Shown: one piece after another, positions 1 to 11,356 of the stretch
Layout of the letters: each line of letters begins with the position of its first letter
Numbering within the stretch: the first letter of the stretch is position 1
DNA from: Portulaca oleracea
Taxonomy: Eukaryota > Streptophyta > Magnoliopsida > Caryophyllales > Portulacaceae
Reading direction: 5' to 3'
DNA length: 64,000 bases
Assembly (NCBI GenBank): GCA_029582165.1
Contig: CM055890.1
Coordinates: 4,828,787 to 4,892,786, forward strand
Position numbers and translations under genes: made by a program
Notes under the pieces: generated by a model
Told to the model about the DNA's origin: nothing
What the model saw: the letters and a program-made list of their open reading frames with translations, nothing else
Database searches by the model: none

Positions 1-229
1 TTTTCCTTCCCTTTTATATGGACTTTGATTCTCTTTTGGGGTATTCTAGATTAGATTTAGTTGATTGAATGATCCTATTGATGCTTTCCTGAGGAGGATT
101 GTAATTAAAATCTTTCCTTTCATTTTGAGTTTTTTTTTTGAGTCTTTTGTCCCCGTGTTTTTATTTCTTTTCTTTTGTGAGTCTAGACTTGCTTGGAGAC
201 AAGAAAGAAATAAGCATGGGGGAATTTAA
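1..229 (+). mobile_element. 3' end of LTR-retrotransposon interior with polypurine tract (copy A)
   Basis: This stretch is repeated almost exactly at 3782-3981. It ends in a purine tract (GCATGGGGGAATTTAA, near 214-229) directly before a TG-starting LTR, which is the normal layout of the 3' end of an LTR retrotransposon interior. No coding sequence is visible. The window begins inside the element, so its upstream part is not seen. Confidence 0.7.
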
Positions 230-1112
230 TGAGGGCATATAGTAGCTAAATATTTGGAGCATTTTGATAGTGAAATTTGGAGATTAATGTGCTTAATTCA
301 TCTTTTATGTATTTATTTCGCTATGTTAACCAAGTTTTGTGTGTTTTGTACAATTTGTGCGTATTAATGATGTTAACTCCAAAGCTCACATCCGTTACTT
401 GATTCATCACTAAAATTGCTTTTCAACGATATATTATAAGGTCAATTCCGAGTTGAGATGATGGAGTTATGAGTAAAATAGCAGAAAGTGTGCGAAAACT
501 AATATATGCCCTCTCTTTTGGTCACCATCATTTCCTCAAGTATGCTATGACTTTGAGACTTATGCCAATGTAAAGTAGACTCCTAGAGCTTTCCGAAAAG
601 TCAAGAACCAAGTCAATCGGACGTTGGACGAAGGAGATATGACCGAAACAAGACGACCGAGAAAACTCCAGATAAAACACGACCCGCGTGGACATGAACA
701 CGGTCCGTGTTGGCCTTCTGAGTGTTCAATTTCTCCAGAAACGATCAACACAACCCGTGTTGAATCAAGCACGGTCCGTGTGGACTCTATTTATGACGAT
801 TTTGCCGTTTCAACTTCCCTTAATGGCTATATAATTGCAAGATTCGGTTGTTTTTTATTATCATCCATCACCATCTACCTTCATTCATTCACTCCCATTC
901 ACCATCCATCTCTATCTCTACCGTTATCCATCCCTTCCTCCACAAATCCATCCACATTCATCCTTAGTTGAAGATTGAGAGTTTATTGGAGTTCGAAGAT
1001 CGATTCTCAATAAATCCATTGAAGTGGAGAAGCAAAAGTCCCCACCGACTACCATTCAAGCGAGGAATGATTTCCACCTCGGTTTACTTCTCTTTCTTTT
1101 AGATTCCATGCT
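230..1112 (+). mobile_element. Truncated LTR, copy A (Athila/Tat-style)
   Basis: This segment matches the first half of the longer LTR at 3982-5599. It holds the same head-to-head motifs of the form CACGGTCCGTGTT near 700-785. At about 1112 the LTR sequence stops and joins directly to sequence that in copy B lies inside the element (near 6084). The 3' half of the LTR and the primer site are therefore missing here. The two sides share a few bases (TTTATGTTA-like) at the join, which suggests deletion by illegitimate recombination. ORFs across this stretch are not supported as genes. Confidence 0.7.
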
Positions 1113-2330
1113 TTTATGTTACTCTTTTGACCATGATAATTCTACATGCCCCAGTTATGCTAGAATTGAATTTTTATTGAGGGTAGTACTAGAGTAACAA
1201 ACTAAGGCACTTGACTGGATGCGAGGGTTTGACCTATTGCATAATTCTGACCATAGTTGTAGTTCTTTCAATTTGAATGTTGGATTATGTGATGATGATG
1301 AGTCTACCGTCCCTTTAGAGGCTAGTCTAGAGGAAATATATGACCCTTCCGAACCATCTTTGTCAATTATTGCTCCATCTTACCCTAGATTACCCAGAGA
1401 CACTTGTCTCTACATTTCATAATGCATCCTTACCTTTTTCTCAGTCGACGGGGTTTAAGATGAGTGGGTCCTATGGGTTTGATGCTAGGTATGATGATGA
1501 TTTTTGTCATGGGTCAGTTGATACTATTGATGAGGAGGCTTGTGAGGGGGTTGTGGGTGAATTAGACCTTCAAAGAATTTGATGATGTTGTACTCCCTAC
1601 TACCCATGTCTTATTCCATGCTTCTACTCCTTGTTCACCACCTTCCTATTCCCCTGAGTGCCTAGATGAACCCACTTCATTTGTTTTAGCTACAGAGCCA
1701 AATTGCCTCCCTTCATTTGTTAATATCCACTTTTAACCCTTCTTTTAGCCTTATATCGCTCTTTCTTTTGATTACCTATAAAATTAGCCATGGCCAAATA
1801 TTGAATTTCCTACCCTTAAGCCTATGCTTGGAATGTTAGAGTGCGAAGAGTTGGGTTGATTGTGGTGTTTTTGTGGTTTGGTTTTGTTGGGGATGTTGTA
1901 TGTGAAGTTGAACATCATGAGATTGTTCCCCATTGTAGGTTGATATGGGTTGAGTTGGAAATTTGTATTATTATTGTATTTATATATTTGTTTTGAGTTG
2001 TAGTTCATTTTGAAATAAAAAAACAAAAAAAAGGAAAAAGGAAAAAGACAAAAAAAAGGAAAAAAAAGAATGAAAAAAAGGGTAGAAATAAAGTGTTCAG
2101 TAGTTTGTTAGTTTATTTTCTTTGATTTGAGGCGATTTCCACATGATTATGGGATGCGTTGTAGTGAATATAAGGTGTGAGAGTTTTTTGTGTGAATATT
2201 TTGGTGAGGTTTATGCTCCAAGTCTTGGCTTTTAGCTCCACTTTCCAAAATTTATTTCCACTCCTTACTCTTAACCTTAGTGTTGATTCTGAAAATGTTG
2301 ACCGCAAGCGCACGGTGTCCACTTCAGAGC
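1113..2330 (+). mobile_element. Internal region of copy A, gag-like remnant and AT-rich tail
   Basis: Positions 1113-1555 match 6084-6424 plus 9805-9870 of copy B, showing the uninterrupted state of the site where copy B carries a 3.4 kb insertion. Short reading frames (for example 1219-1422) continue the gag-like frame seen at 5785-6171 but are broken by frame changes. Sequence near 2103-2160 matches 9882-9926. At about 2300 the text CCGCAAGCGCACGGTGTC resembles the start of an LTR end read in the opposite direction, so another fragment probably begins there. Confidence 0.55.
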
Positions 2331-3480
2331 AGTAGTCAAGAAATACGGTAGTATCAGATAAAAACCAACCAAAATTAGCAAAATTATAATATTATGTGAC
2401 AGATTAAACTAATTTAACTATAGAAAATAGAATAAAAATATATAAATCGTTATTAAAGACTAAACAAATGAACCAAAACTTGTACTAGTTAAAAAAAAAT
2501 CTCCCTAATCTGCTAAAAAAATCAACTAGATTAATTAAATTAATAGAAGATAAAAGAACAAAAATTAAACACCAAACTTGACATCACTAACATCCAAAAA
2601 TGGATGTCAGTACTACTACTGCCTTTTTTTATCTTTAAGCATGAGACAAAACAAGAAAAAGAAAAAAAAAATAAAACAAAAATTATGAACACAAAACCAA
2701 CACTATTCCCAGAAAATGAACATGGAGAAAAAAAACAGAGGAATGTCATCAAAAGAACAGAGGCTATTGGGTACTGCAAATATCCACACGATTTTTTAAA
2801 CTAAAAATAATAATTAAAGCTTAATTAAACATTACCAATAATGACCTGGGCATTAATCTCAACAAGCTCTCTTTTAAGTCATCCATGGAGGTGTATAGAG
2901 CTATAAAAAATGAGACGGGGACAGTAACCAACCAAACTGTGAAATCAAAATTTCTCTCAAAGATTGATATTTTAGGAAGAATTACACCGTTTGAGAATAA
3001 TTACATCAGTATGCTTGCGAATTAGAGCTCACAGAATTTGAAGGCAAGAAAAAGAAAACTTCAATCGGAAAGACTAAAACTTGGGTACAAGAAGAAAGTG
3101 AAAGCTGAAAAATTGAATGATGAAGATTTGATTGATGAAAAAAAAATTACAAATAGAAAGATTGAGAATACAATTGATAGATGAAAACTTGATTGATGAT
3201 TCATGATCATCAGGGAGAGGAAAAGTTCATGGTGGGGTGTCACGTGACCAATGGACCCACTTTTTTTTTTTTTCTTTTCAATCCAATTTAACTCTTGACG
3301 GGTCCATGTCTGTTCAAATCAAGTCCATAATTTCCTTTCCAGTCCATTTTTCCAACTTTTATCATCAACCTGCAAAATTTAAATAAACTACGTAAAAATT
3401 CTAACTTAATATTTCTTTTGAGCTAAATTAAATATAAAGGTATAGACAAAATACCATAATTTTTTGCCTGAACACTTAGC
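2331..3480. other. AT-rich intergenic stretch, no gene seen
   Basis: Sequence rich in A tracts, with only short chance reading frames. Its left edge carries a motif like the inverted end of an Athila/Tat LTR, so it may be degraded element sequence, but no second boundary is visible. Confidence 0.4.
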
Positions 3481-3981
3481 CCCATTACAACCCATTTGAA
3501 AGTCCTCTTGATTATCATTGTACATTGCATATTAGTAGTGGAGAATTGAGATGTTTAGCAAGCTTATGGTAGGATGTTGCTTTGGTTTGAGTATTGAGTG
3601 AACCTTCAATGATTTATTCGTATTTAAACACATAAGAGGAGTGATTCCACATTTCCAAAAGTGAGATTGCTCTCAATTCACCTAGTTTCATGCTTATACA
3701 TGTGCCTTCTTGCTTCATTTGTGATTAGGGGGTGATTGATTTGAACTTGAGAAGTGTAGTGCTTATAAATCTTTCCAAAACTTTTCCTTCCCTTTTATAT
3801 GGACTTTGATTCTCTTTTTGGGTATTCTAGATTAGATTTAGTTGATTGAATGATCATGTTGATGCTTTCCTGAGGAGGATTGTAATTAAAATCTTTCCTT
3901 TCATTTTGAGTTTTTTTTTTTTGAGTCTTTTGTCCCCATGTTTTTTGGAGACAAGAAAGAACTAAGCATGGGGAAATTTAA
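3481..3981 (+). mobile_element. 3' interior end with polypurine tract (copy B)
   Basis: The part from 3782 on is nearly identical to positions 1-229. It ends with GCATGGGGAAATTTA directly before the LTR. The upstream part (3481-3781) is AT-rich, non-coding, and probably belongs to the same element interior. An interior 3' end here followed by LTR and then PBS means that the LTR sits between two interiors. Confidence 0.6.
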
Positions 3982-5599
3982 TGAGGGAATATAGTAGCTA
4001 AATATTTGGAGCATTTTGATAGTGAAATTTGGAAATTAATGTGCTTAATTGATCTTTTATGTATTTATTTCGCTACGTTAACTAAGTTTTGTGTGTTTTG
4101 TACAATTTGTGCAGAGTAATTATGTGAACTCCAAAGCTCACATCCATTACTTGATTCATCTTTAAAAGATCTTTCCGATGATATACTATAAGGTCAATTC
4201 CGAGTTGAGATGATGGAGTTATAAGTAAAATAGCAGAAAGTGTGTGAAAACTGATATATGTCCACTCTTTTGGTCACCATCATTTCCTCAAGTATGCTAT
4301 GAATTTGAGACTTATGCCAATGTAAAGTAGACTCCTAGAGCTTTTCGAAAAGTCAAGAACCAAGTCAATCGGGCGTCAGACGAAGGAGATATGACCGAAA
4401 CAAGACGACCCTGAAAACTCCAGATCAATCACGACCCGTGTGTTCATGAACACGGTCCGTGTTGGCCTTCAGAGTATTCAATTTCTCCAGAAACGATCAA
4501 CACGACCCGGTGTTGGATCCAACACGGTCCGTGTTGACTTTGTTTATGACGATTTTGCCGTTTCAACTTCTCTTAATGGCTATATAATTGCAAGATTCGG
4601 CTGTTTTTTATGATCATCCATCACCATCCACCTTCATTCATTCACTCCCATTCACCATCCATCTCCATCTCTACCATCATCCATCCCTTCCTCCACAAAT
4701 CCATCCACATTCATCCTTAGTTGAAGATTAAGAGTTTATTGGAGTTCGAAGATCGATTCTCAAGAAATCCATTGAAGTAGAGAAGCAGAAGTCTCAACCG
4801 ACTACCATTCAAGCGAGGAATGATTTCCATCTCGGTTTACTTCACTTTCTTTTAGATTCCATGCTTTCTAATATAGATTTTGATATGTTTTGTGTTTTGA
4901 ACATGAGTAGTGAGTAGTTCTTTTAGTTTGGGGGATAAACCCTTGTTAGTTTCTCTTATAGATTGAATTTTGTTGGATTGAACAAGTATGTTAATCTAGT
5001 TTGAATGCATTTTATTTATCCTTTGATTATGTATGTCATTGCTTTTACTTGATCACCATTAGCATGGATTTAGATTGTTGAATGAAGTACCAAACGGAGA
5101 AATTCGATAATCGGAACCCTTATGATTAAACTGGTTTATGAAGTGAACTAGACATAGAAGACTATATAATTAGGGGCTTTTTGATAATTTGGTATTTAAC
5201 TTAGATAAAATTGAAATAACCACGAAAATAGGTGATTGATTTTACTAAGCAATCTGTTTAATTGCCAAAAGCTCGCTACGGAAGAATTTATGCGATTATC
5301 GACCCTAAAATGTACCAAATTAGTGACATACATGTTCAATCCACTTGTTTGATTCATAGAGTTACTTAGGTTTTATCCCCTGAACGTCTTTTTCCTATTG
5401 ATTTTATCTTGTGACTTGTGTGAATACTTGGTTAGATTTGACCTTTTTTTTATTAGAAGGAGACATTAGTTAATCTCAACCAAAACCCGGCCGATTTAGC
5501 AATCACCTAGGAGGCTAGTATGGTGCGTAGTTAGCAAAGTCCCTGTGGGATTGACCTTGATACTTGCTACACGTACACATGTGCACTTGCAGCCTATCA
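3982..5599 (+). mobile_element. Full-length LTR, copy B (Athila/Tat-style)
   Basis: The LTR runs from TGAGGG after the purine tract to CTATCA before the primer site, about 1.62 kb. It contains clustered inverted motifs (CACGGTCCGTGTT type, 4425-4540). The last 50 bases recur at about 9930-9978 as the remnant of the other LTR. The start is set by the purine tract and a TG; it could be a few bases off. Confidence 0.7.
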
Positions 5600-5605
5600 A
5601 GTTTT

Positions 5606-5623
5606 TGGCGCCGTTTCCGGGGA
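5606..5623 (+). other. Primer binding site, tRNA-Asp type
   Basis: TGGCGCCGTTTCCGGGGA lies a few bases after the LTR end and is complementary in its first part to the 3' end of tRNA-Asp. This primer is characteristic of Athila and related Ty3/gypsy lineages in plants (family knowledge), and it fixes the element's orientation as plus. Confidence 0.75.
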
Positions 5624-5784
5624 CTTTGTCCTTAGCTGCCACCGAACGAATATCCTTGGATTGACTAGATCATTTTTCTTTTTGTTTTTCTCGTTTTCAT
5701 TGTTTTTCTCACCAAAAGAAAAAATTTAAAAAAAAATCCAAAAAAATTGCAATTATCTATTTTCCCCAATTTGAGCAGGAGCTA

Positions 5785-6171
5785 TTTTGGCGCTATTTTG
5801 AGCAATTACTTGCTTGCCCTGTTCCATGTGGTGTTGAGCCTGGGAAATCAGATATTCTTGATATTGTAGTGGAGCGGGTTAATAAAGAGACTCGTACTCT
5901 ATTAGAGTATTTTGGTTTTTATACTAAAACTGTTGATAAAGCTTGGAGTTTGCTTGAATGGCTTGCACATGATACATTCGATTTTGAAAATTCTTATTGT
6001 GCATCTGGGTACTCTTACCTTAATACTTGTGCATCTCATGCTAGATTATATACTCGACCCCGTTGTTTGCCTTCATGTGGTTTATGTTACTCTTTTGACC
6101 ATGATAATTCTACATGCTCCAGTTACGCTAGAATTGAGTTTTTATTGAGGGTGCTGGATGCGAGGGTTTGA
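5785..6171 (+). pseudogene. gag-like fragment of a non-autonomous LTR element
   Basis: An open frame from about 5785 to the stop at 6171 encodes a stretch with FWRYFEQLLACP, then VERVNKETRTLLEYFGFYTK and AWSLLEWLAHDTF. The order of a W-x-x-F/Y-x-x-L-L motif followed by an alpha-helical segment with regularly spaced leucines resembles the capsid part of plant Ty3/gypsy gag. No zinc knuckle, protease or reverse transcriptase follows. The C-terminal half is Cys- and Ser-rich and of unknown role. Position is right for gag, just after the primer site. The true start was not found; the frame may begin at a lost ATG. It is best read as a decayed gag of a non-autonomous element. Confidence 0.5.
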
Positions 6172-6424
6172 CCTATTGCATAATTCTGACCATAGTTGTA
6201 GTTCTTTTAATTTGAATGTTGGATTATGTGATGATGATGAGTCTACCGTCCCTTTAGAGGCTAGTCTAGAGGAAATATAAGACCCTTCAGAACGACCTTT
6301 ATCAATTGTTTCTCCATCTTACCCTAGATTACCCAGAGACACTTGTCTCTACATTTCATGATGCATCCTTACCTTTTTCTCAGTCGACGGGGTTTAAGGT
6401 GAGTGAGTCCTATGCGTTTGATGC
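6172..6424 (+). mobile_element. Interior of copy B, left of the nested insertion
   Basis: The sequence is collinear with 1207-1470 of copy A, with minor changes, and ends in the target duplication GATGC (6420-6424) of the nested solo LTR. It continues on the other side at 9805. Confidence 0.7.
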
Positions 6425-9400
6425 TGTAACGCCCCAACCTTAATCACAAGATTAAGACTATACTTAGAATCCCAAACCTGTGATTAGCGCAGCGGAACAC
6501 CTTAGGTCGAGGCATTACCGCCGTCTCCCAAAAGAGACAAGGCAACAACACTTAAGAAACTTCCAAAACCACACGATAACTTACTAGCTTAAAAACCTTC
6601 ATATATAAAACTTATACAACCTTTGGATAAACTACATAAACTTAAACATAGCTTAAATACTAAAACAACTTCCAAAATCCTGCTCGCCCTTGCTAACCGG
6701 TGATTTCCTTAGAGAACTACCTTGACAGCCCTGAATTACTTTGGAACCGACTTGTCCTTGCCTTGGGAGCTCGAGCCTCCTAAAAACAAAACCATAAAAC
6801 ATCGCAAAAGTGAGTGGGGGAAACACTCAGTACGTAAACCTCCAGCACGTAAACCATTCGAAAACGGTTTTAGTGCCGGCATTTAAAATTCATTTTGAAA
6901 ACAAGGGAAGGGGATTAAAATGGGACTTGAATGACATGAATATAAATATATGCATAAACAAGAGCAATATGAAGATAGAAAGTAGGTGGAACCCTTACGA
7001 TCGGTGCAAGCACCTCACACACGCGCATGCCCAAATCGATCTAGATTTGGATTGGGTGACGCTTCTGTGATGCGAATCGCAGTCTAGGACACTCTGATCA
7101 GGAGCATCAAAAAGGCTAGCACTTCACGTAACTAGCTAAAACATAAACATAGAATACATAAAATGGGTCCACTTTCGAACATAATGATATCATAAAATAT
7201 AAAACTTGACATGGCATAAATTGAATGAATCATGAATATAACTTAGATCGTAAAAGCTGGACAATTTGCGTACCTTGGGACGCTAGAGACCTTGGCGGCG
7301 CAGCTCGGCTTGGAGATGGCTTTTGAAACTTGACAACTAAGATAAGAATAAGTAGAAATGAAGAACCGAATAAGGTTCTAAATTAGATCCACGAGTTTAG
7401 AAACTTGGTAATATTAATGAAATAACTTTAGGAATAAAATTTCAGGTTGTCTAGAAAATAGAGTTTATAGCATAACTTGAGTTAGGAAAATCGAAACGAA
7501 GTGAAAGAGTACATCCCAGAATAGGGAAAAACATAATCTACAACTTTGTCAACAACACCAGAAGCTAAAAACGAGTGGAAAGGCTCCAAAATGGGCCCGG
7601 ACAGAAGCTGTGCATAAAAAAAACCTTAGAATTTCCAGGTCGGAAAAACATGAGAATAATGACGTAGAAGATGATTCGAATAAAAGGGCTTGGACTTAAG
7701 ACAATTAGCTTGAATTGATGATGAATAGGGTAATTATAAATTGGAAGCTAGGATGCGAGATAACGAGTCCAATATGGTTTGATGATGTGATAGCAAAAGA
7801 ATGACGAAACGGAGCAAGACGTACACATCCGAATGTGAATAAAAACAAGCTTGGATTAATGAATTATGGGATGAGGAATGAAATGAGGAATGAATTGAAT
7901 TAGACATTGAATGCTATCAAGCTAGAAGGAACTCTTAAGTAGAGTAAAGATATTGAACATTATGATAAAGAAAGATGGGGAAAAAGGTACTTTGCCAACT
8001 TACTAGCTTTTGGAAGTTATTTTTAAGACTCACTTAAGACTCCAAAATGGTACTCTTAGTCTTAAACCCATATCTCCGAAATGACAACTTATAACCATGA
8101 CACATTTATGCTTAGAACCCCTTATTGGGTTGATTTGAGGCCCAAAAGATATTAATTTACATAAGCTAAAAGGGCAGAAACGTTGTTCTGGACAGCCCTA
8201 CTTCCCGGGCTCGTAACTCATACTCCCGATATCGTATGACTATGAACCATACCTTTCCGGAAAGCTTGTAACATGGCCTAAAACTTTCATGTTTACCACA
8301 AAAACCAAAGAGGTCTCCAAAGGGACGAAAAACAGCCTTCAAAACACTGACTCAGAAATTCGTATATAAAATCGTGAGGTTACGGTTTTGGTCGCAACTC
8401 GGGCTATACATGTCGGAAATTAGAAATTCCAAAGCCTATGGTTTGCTAACACCTTAAGCTATCAAATGGAGTAGAAATCTGGGCAAAAATCCCACTTTTA
8501 TACTACTGTAAATTTCCAGAATCGAAACAGAGACTATTTTGCTCTTAATTTCAGCTCTAATGATACTTTTAGCCCTTAATTTATACTAATTCTCAACCAA
8601 ACTTCACTTTGGCTATAATCCACTATATTTCCAGAATTAAACCTTGAAAGTTAACTCATCAAAGAGCTTAAATCCCACATGCAACCATGGATTAAACATA
8701 AACTCAACATAAAGGACTTGTTCTTGAACTCTTGCACCAAAACCTCACTAATTCACCCAAATTAAACATGACAACACTTAAATAATCATCTTAACATATA
8801 TAATCAGCCCTTAACACTCAGAAACTTATCAAGAACCTCGCATGTATCAAGATTATAACAATATCCATCAAGAATTCAACAAGAAAACCTCAAGAACTCA
8901 TCCAAATACACATGCACATACTCCAAACTCAAACCCTAACTTAACCAATCCAATTATATACTTGAATTCATGAATAAAGAGAGTAAAAGAGATGGAATTT
9001 ACAAAAGAAACATATATAAAACATAGATTTTCATATTAGGGTTTAGAGAATTTGAAATTGGGGGTTTTGAGAGGTTACCTTTGAGGTTAAAAATGGATGA
9101 AAACACAAGAGAGAGGAGAGGGTGGCCGGCGGCCACCTTGTTGTGATGGATTGCGCCGGTGGCGGAAAAGGGCAACAGGGGGCTGGCTGCAGTGAGGAAG
9201 AAGGAAGAGGGTGGAGTGGGTTTGGTGTTTGAGAAATAAAAGCTGTAAAATGAATCCCCCTACCCTCTTCTAACTTAATATAATCCAACTAATTTAATTA
9301 GGACAACAATTAGTAAATTACACTTAACTAAATCATAAACTTTAACTTAATTTAAGTAATTGTAAATATATTGGGTTAAAATAATTGGGTTGTACTAAAT

Positions 9401-9804
9401 AAAATTAGTTGATAACAATTTGATTAAAATGAAATAAGACTTGAATTAGAGAAATTAAATAAGTAGGACATAAATATTACTTGTAATTATATAAAATAAA
9501 TATAACCCAAATAAATTAAGGTTTGGGTAATAAAATATAAACGTTAAGAAGTAGAATAATTAAACCCTTTTCCGGTTAAAGAAATAACATAACGGTAAGA
9601 CCCGAAATAGTTTAACTTAACGAGTGAAATGAATAAATCCAAGATTTTTAAACCGGTAACTTGATACCCTTTTGCCATCTCCTGCACGAGACTTAGCACC
9701 AAAGAAATAAATAATTAAAAGTAAAAGCGAAAAATTTATACGTAATTTAGGTAATTACGGTAATTAGTACTTAATTAATCGTGATTTTGGGGCGGGTTGT
9801 TACA
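6425..9804 (-). mobile_element. Solo LTR, chromovirus (Tekay/Del)-like, nested in copy B
   Basis: The 3380-bp insertion starts TGTAACGCCCC and ends GGCGGGTTGTTACA, with TG...CA termini and a perfect 5-bp duplication GATGC (6420-6424 and 9805-9809). The empty site is present in copy A near 1480. No interior, PBS or coding region lies inside, so it is a solo LTR produced by LTR-LTR recombination. Read on the minus strand it ends in GGGGCGTTACA, the usual 3' end of Tekay-type LTRs (family inference). It shares GATTAGCGCAGCGGAA with the solo LTR at 61912-63866. Small ORFs inside it are not genes. Confidence 0.75.
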
Positions 9805-9929
9805 GATGCTAGGTATGATGATGATTTTTGTCATGGGTCAGTTGATACTATTGATGAGGAGGCTTGTGAGGGGGTTAGTTTATTAGTTTATTTTCTTTGA
9901 TTTGAGGCAATTTCCACATGATTATGCGA
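9805..9929 (+). mobile_element. Interior of copy B, right of the nested insertion
   Basis: It resumes the interior exactly at the duplicated target, then at about 9872 jumps to sequence equivalent to copy A 2103. Copy B therefore lost some 540 bases that copy A keeps. Confidence 0.6.
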
Positions 9930-9978
9930 TCTACCTTGATACTTGCTACACGTACACCCGTGCACTTGCAGCCTATCA
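9930..9978 (+). mobile_element. Remnant of 3' LTR end, copy B
   Basis: The last 50 or so bases of the LTR (CTTGATACTTGCTACACG to GCCTATCA) are repeated here, matching 5550-5599. All of the LTR 5' of this has been deleted. Confidence 0.6.
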
Positions 9979-10640
9979 ATGACTTGCAGCATACCATCCA
10001 TCACTTGTTGTTGTTCATTTAGTCTTTTCCCAATCTTCTGTTCTTGCTCTAAGGTGTAGGCGAAGACCAGACCTTGCATTTTGGTGTAGAGATCCTCTAG
10101 GTGTTTTTTGATGTCAGCTTCAGCGCTCTGAATCGGGACCTCTTGGAATTGCTCCCTAGACATGATGTAGTCACTAGTTGCAGATGGATCGTAATAAGTG
10201 TTAGGAATCAAACGCCCGGTACGCGGATCTCAGATGCGGGCTCGGAGTCGATCACTAATGATGCCTGCATGGAAATTCAAAGTTAGACACTCGATGACAT
10301 ACTCCGACACATACTACCCGATGCATGCATGCTCTAAGGGACCTATATGATCCTAACAAACTTGACACCTATATGCTGACACAAGAGCCTCACCCACTTT
10401 TTGGGAGTGCATGACCTAACTCTATATGGACCTAATGACCGGACATTATAAAGGGTCGAATAAAGTCACACATAGCAAGTGGATCATAAGTTAAGAGGCA
10501 TAATTCAGTGTTTCTCAATTCGAATGGGCCCAATCTATATGCTGACCGTTTTAAAGAGAATCCGTAACTTGGTCCAACAATTTAGACAACTCAAGCTATA
10601 TTGACTATTATGTGGACTAGAATAATGCTCGACAAGACCA
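9979..10640. other. Unassigned stretch, possible decayed element coding sequence on minus strand
   Basis: Minus-strand frame 9979-10211 reads as a helical, Gln- and Lys-rich segment (DIKKHLEDLYTKMQGL, then EQEQKIGKRLNEQQQ) that could form a coiled coil, as in gag proteins of plant LTR elements. It runs directly into the LTR remnant, so its C-terminus is an artefact of the junction. The family is not recognised. The rest (10212-10640) has no visible gene. Confidence 0.3.
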
Positions 10641-10643
10641 ACA

Positions 10644-10908
10644 ACCCGATTTTTATTTATTTATTACCTTTTTTTTACCTCGAGGAAAATGGATATTGTA
10701 AAGGACTGGATAAAGCCAACAATAAGTGAGTTATAATTATTTTATGGGATTAATCGACAAATGCAATATGGTTGGGTCTAACAACCGGCCGATCATAAAT
10801 ATGATGGATTTATTAATTAAATCGATAAATTAATTTACTCAATCCTAGTGACTATTATACAGTCTAAAACGTTATCCATCAACTTTGTTGGACTTTTAAT
10901 TTTTTTTG
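10644..10908 (+). repeat. Direct repeat X, copy 1
   Basis: About 260 bases (ATTGTAAAGGACTGGATAAA onward) recur at 15058-15312 with moderate divergence. The two copies bracket the element at 10909-15013. Copy 2 runs into chromovirus-like LTR sequence, so X may be part of that LTR family. Confidence 0.55.
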
Positions 10909-11356
10909 GACTAGTGGTGAAGAGGAGGACAATGAAGAGGAAGAAGAACAAGAAGAAGTAAATGAGGAAGAAGAAAAGGAGGATCCTAGCCATGGCGAAG
11001 CTAGTGGAAGTAGAAATCATCCATGGGAAGCTTCGCTTGAGCATCTCAACTCTCAATTTGATCAAATGAGGGTTGACATTCGAGAACAACGAACGCTTCT
11101 CCAAGGTCAACATAATCTGTTAGAGACCCAACAAGAGTTGCTACGTGCCCAGCAGTCTACGCTCAACAATATGCATGCACATCTTCAAAGGCAAGAGGAG
11201 TACTTTCAGCAACAAAATCAATATTGGCGTGACTGGGGGTATTATCACTACTCCATTGCAAACCATCCCCCGGCACCACCAGAGTATATAAACCACCACT
11301 ACCCCACCTACTTTCCATATTATCCATATCCTCCCCCGGGAGGATCCGAGCAATAA
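10909..11356 (+). pseudogene. gag C-terminal part of an Athila/Tat-type element
   Basis: The plus-strand frame starts inside an acidic run (Glu/Lys-rich, about 10920-10980). It passes DPSHGEASGS, then a Gln-rich coiled-coil segment (MRVDIREQRTLLQGQHNLLE and following) and ends in a Pro/Tyr-rich tail at the stop near 11356. Such acidic, Gln-rich and Pro/Tyr-rich C-termini are common in gag of long Athila/Tat-like plant elements. The N-terminal part is missing: the frame begins abruptly at the junction with repeat X. No pol follows. The ATG at 11066 is internal to the frame and is probably not a start. Confidence 0.45.

Noticed and set aside
624..971. 115-aa plus-strand frame as a gene
   Set aside because: It falls inside the truncated LTR, and the matching part of copy B (4390-4730) is not open in the same frame.
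9888..10211. 107-aa minus-strand protein as an intact gene
   Set aside because: Its C-terminal part is a translation of the LTR remnant at 9930-9978, so the frame crosses an element junction. Only the helical part could be a gag fragment.
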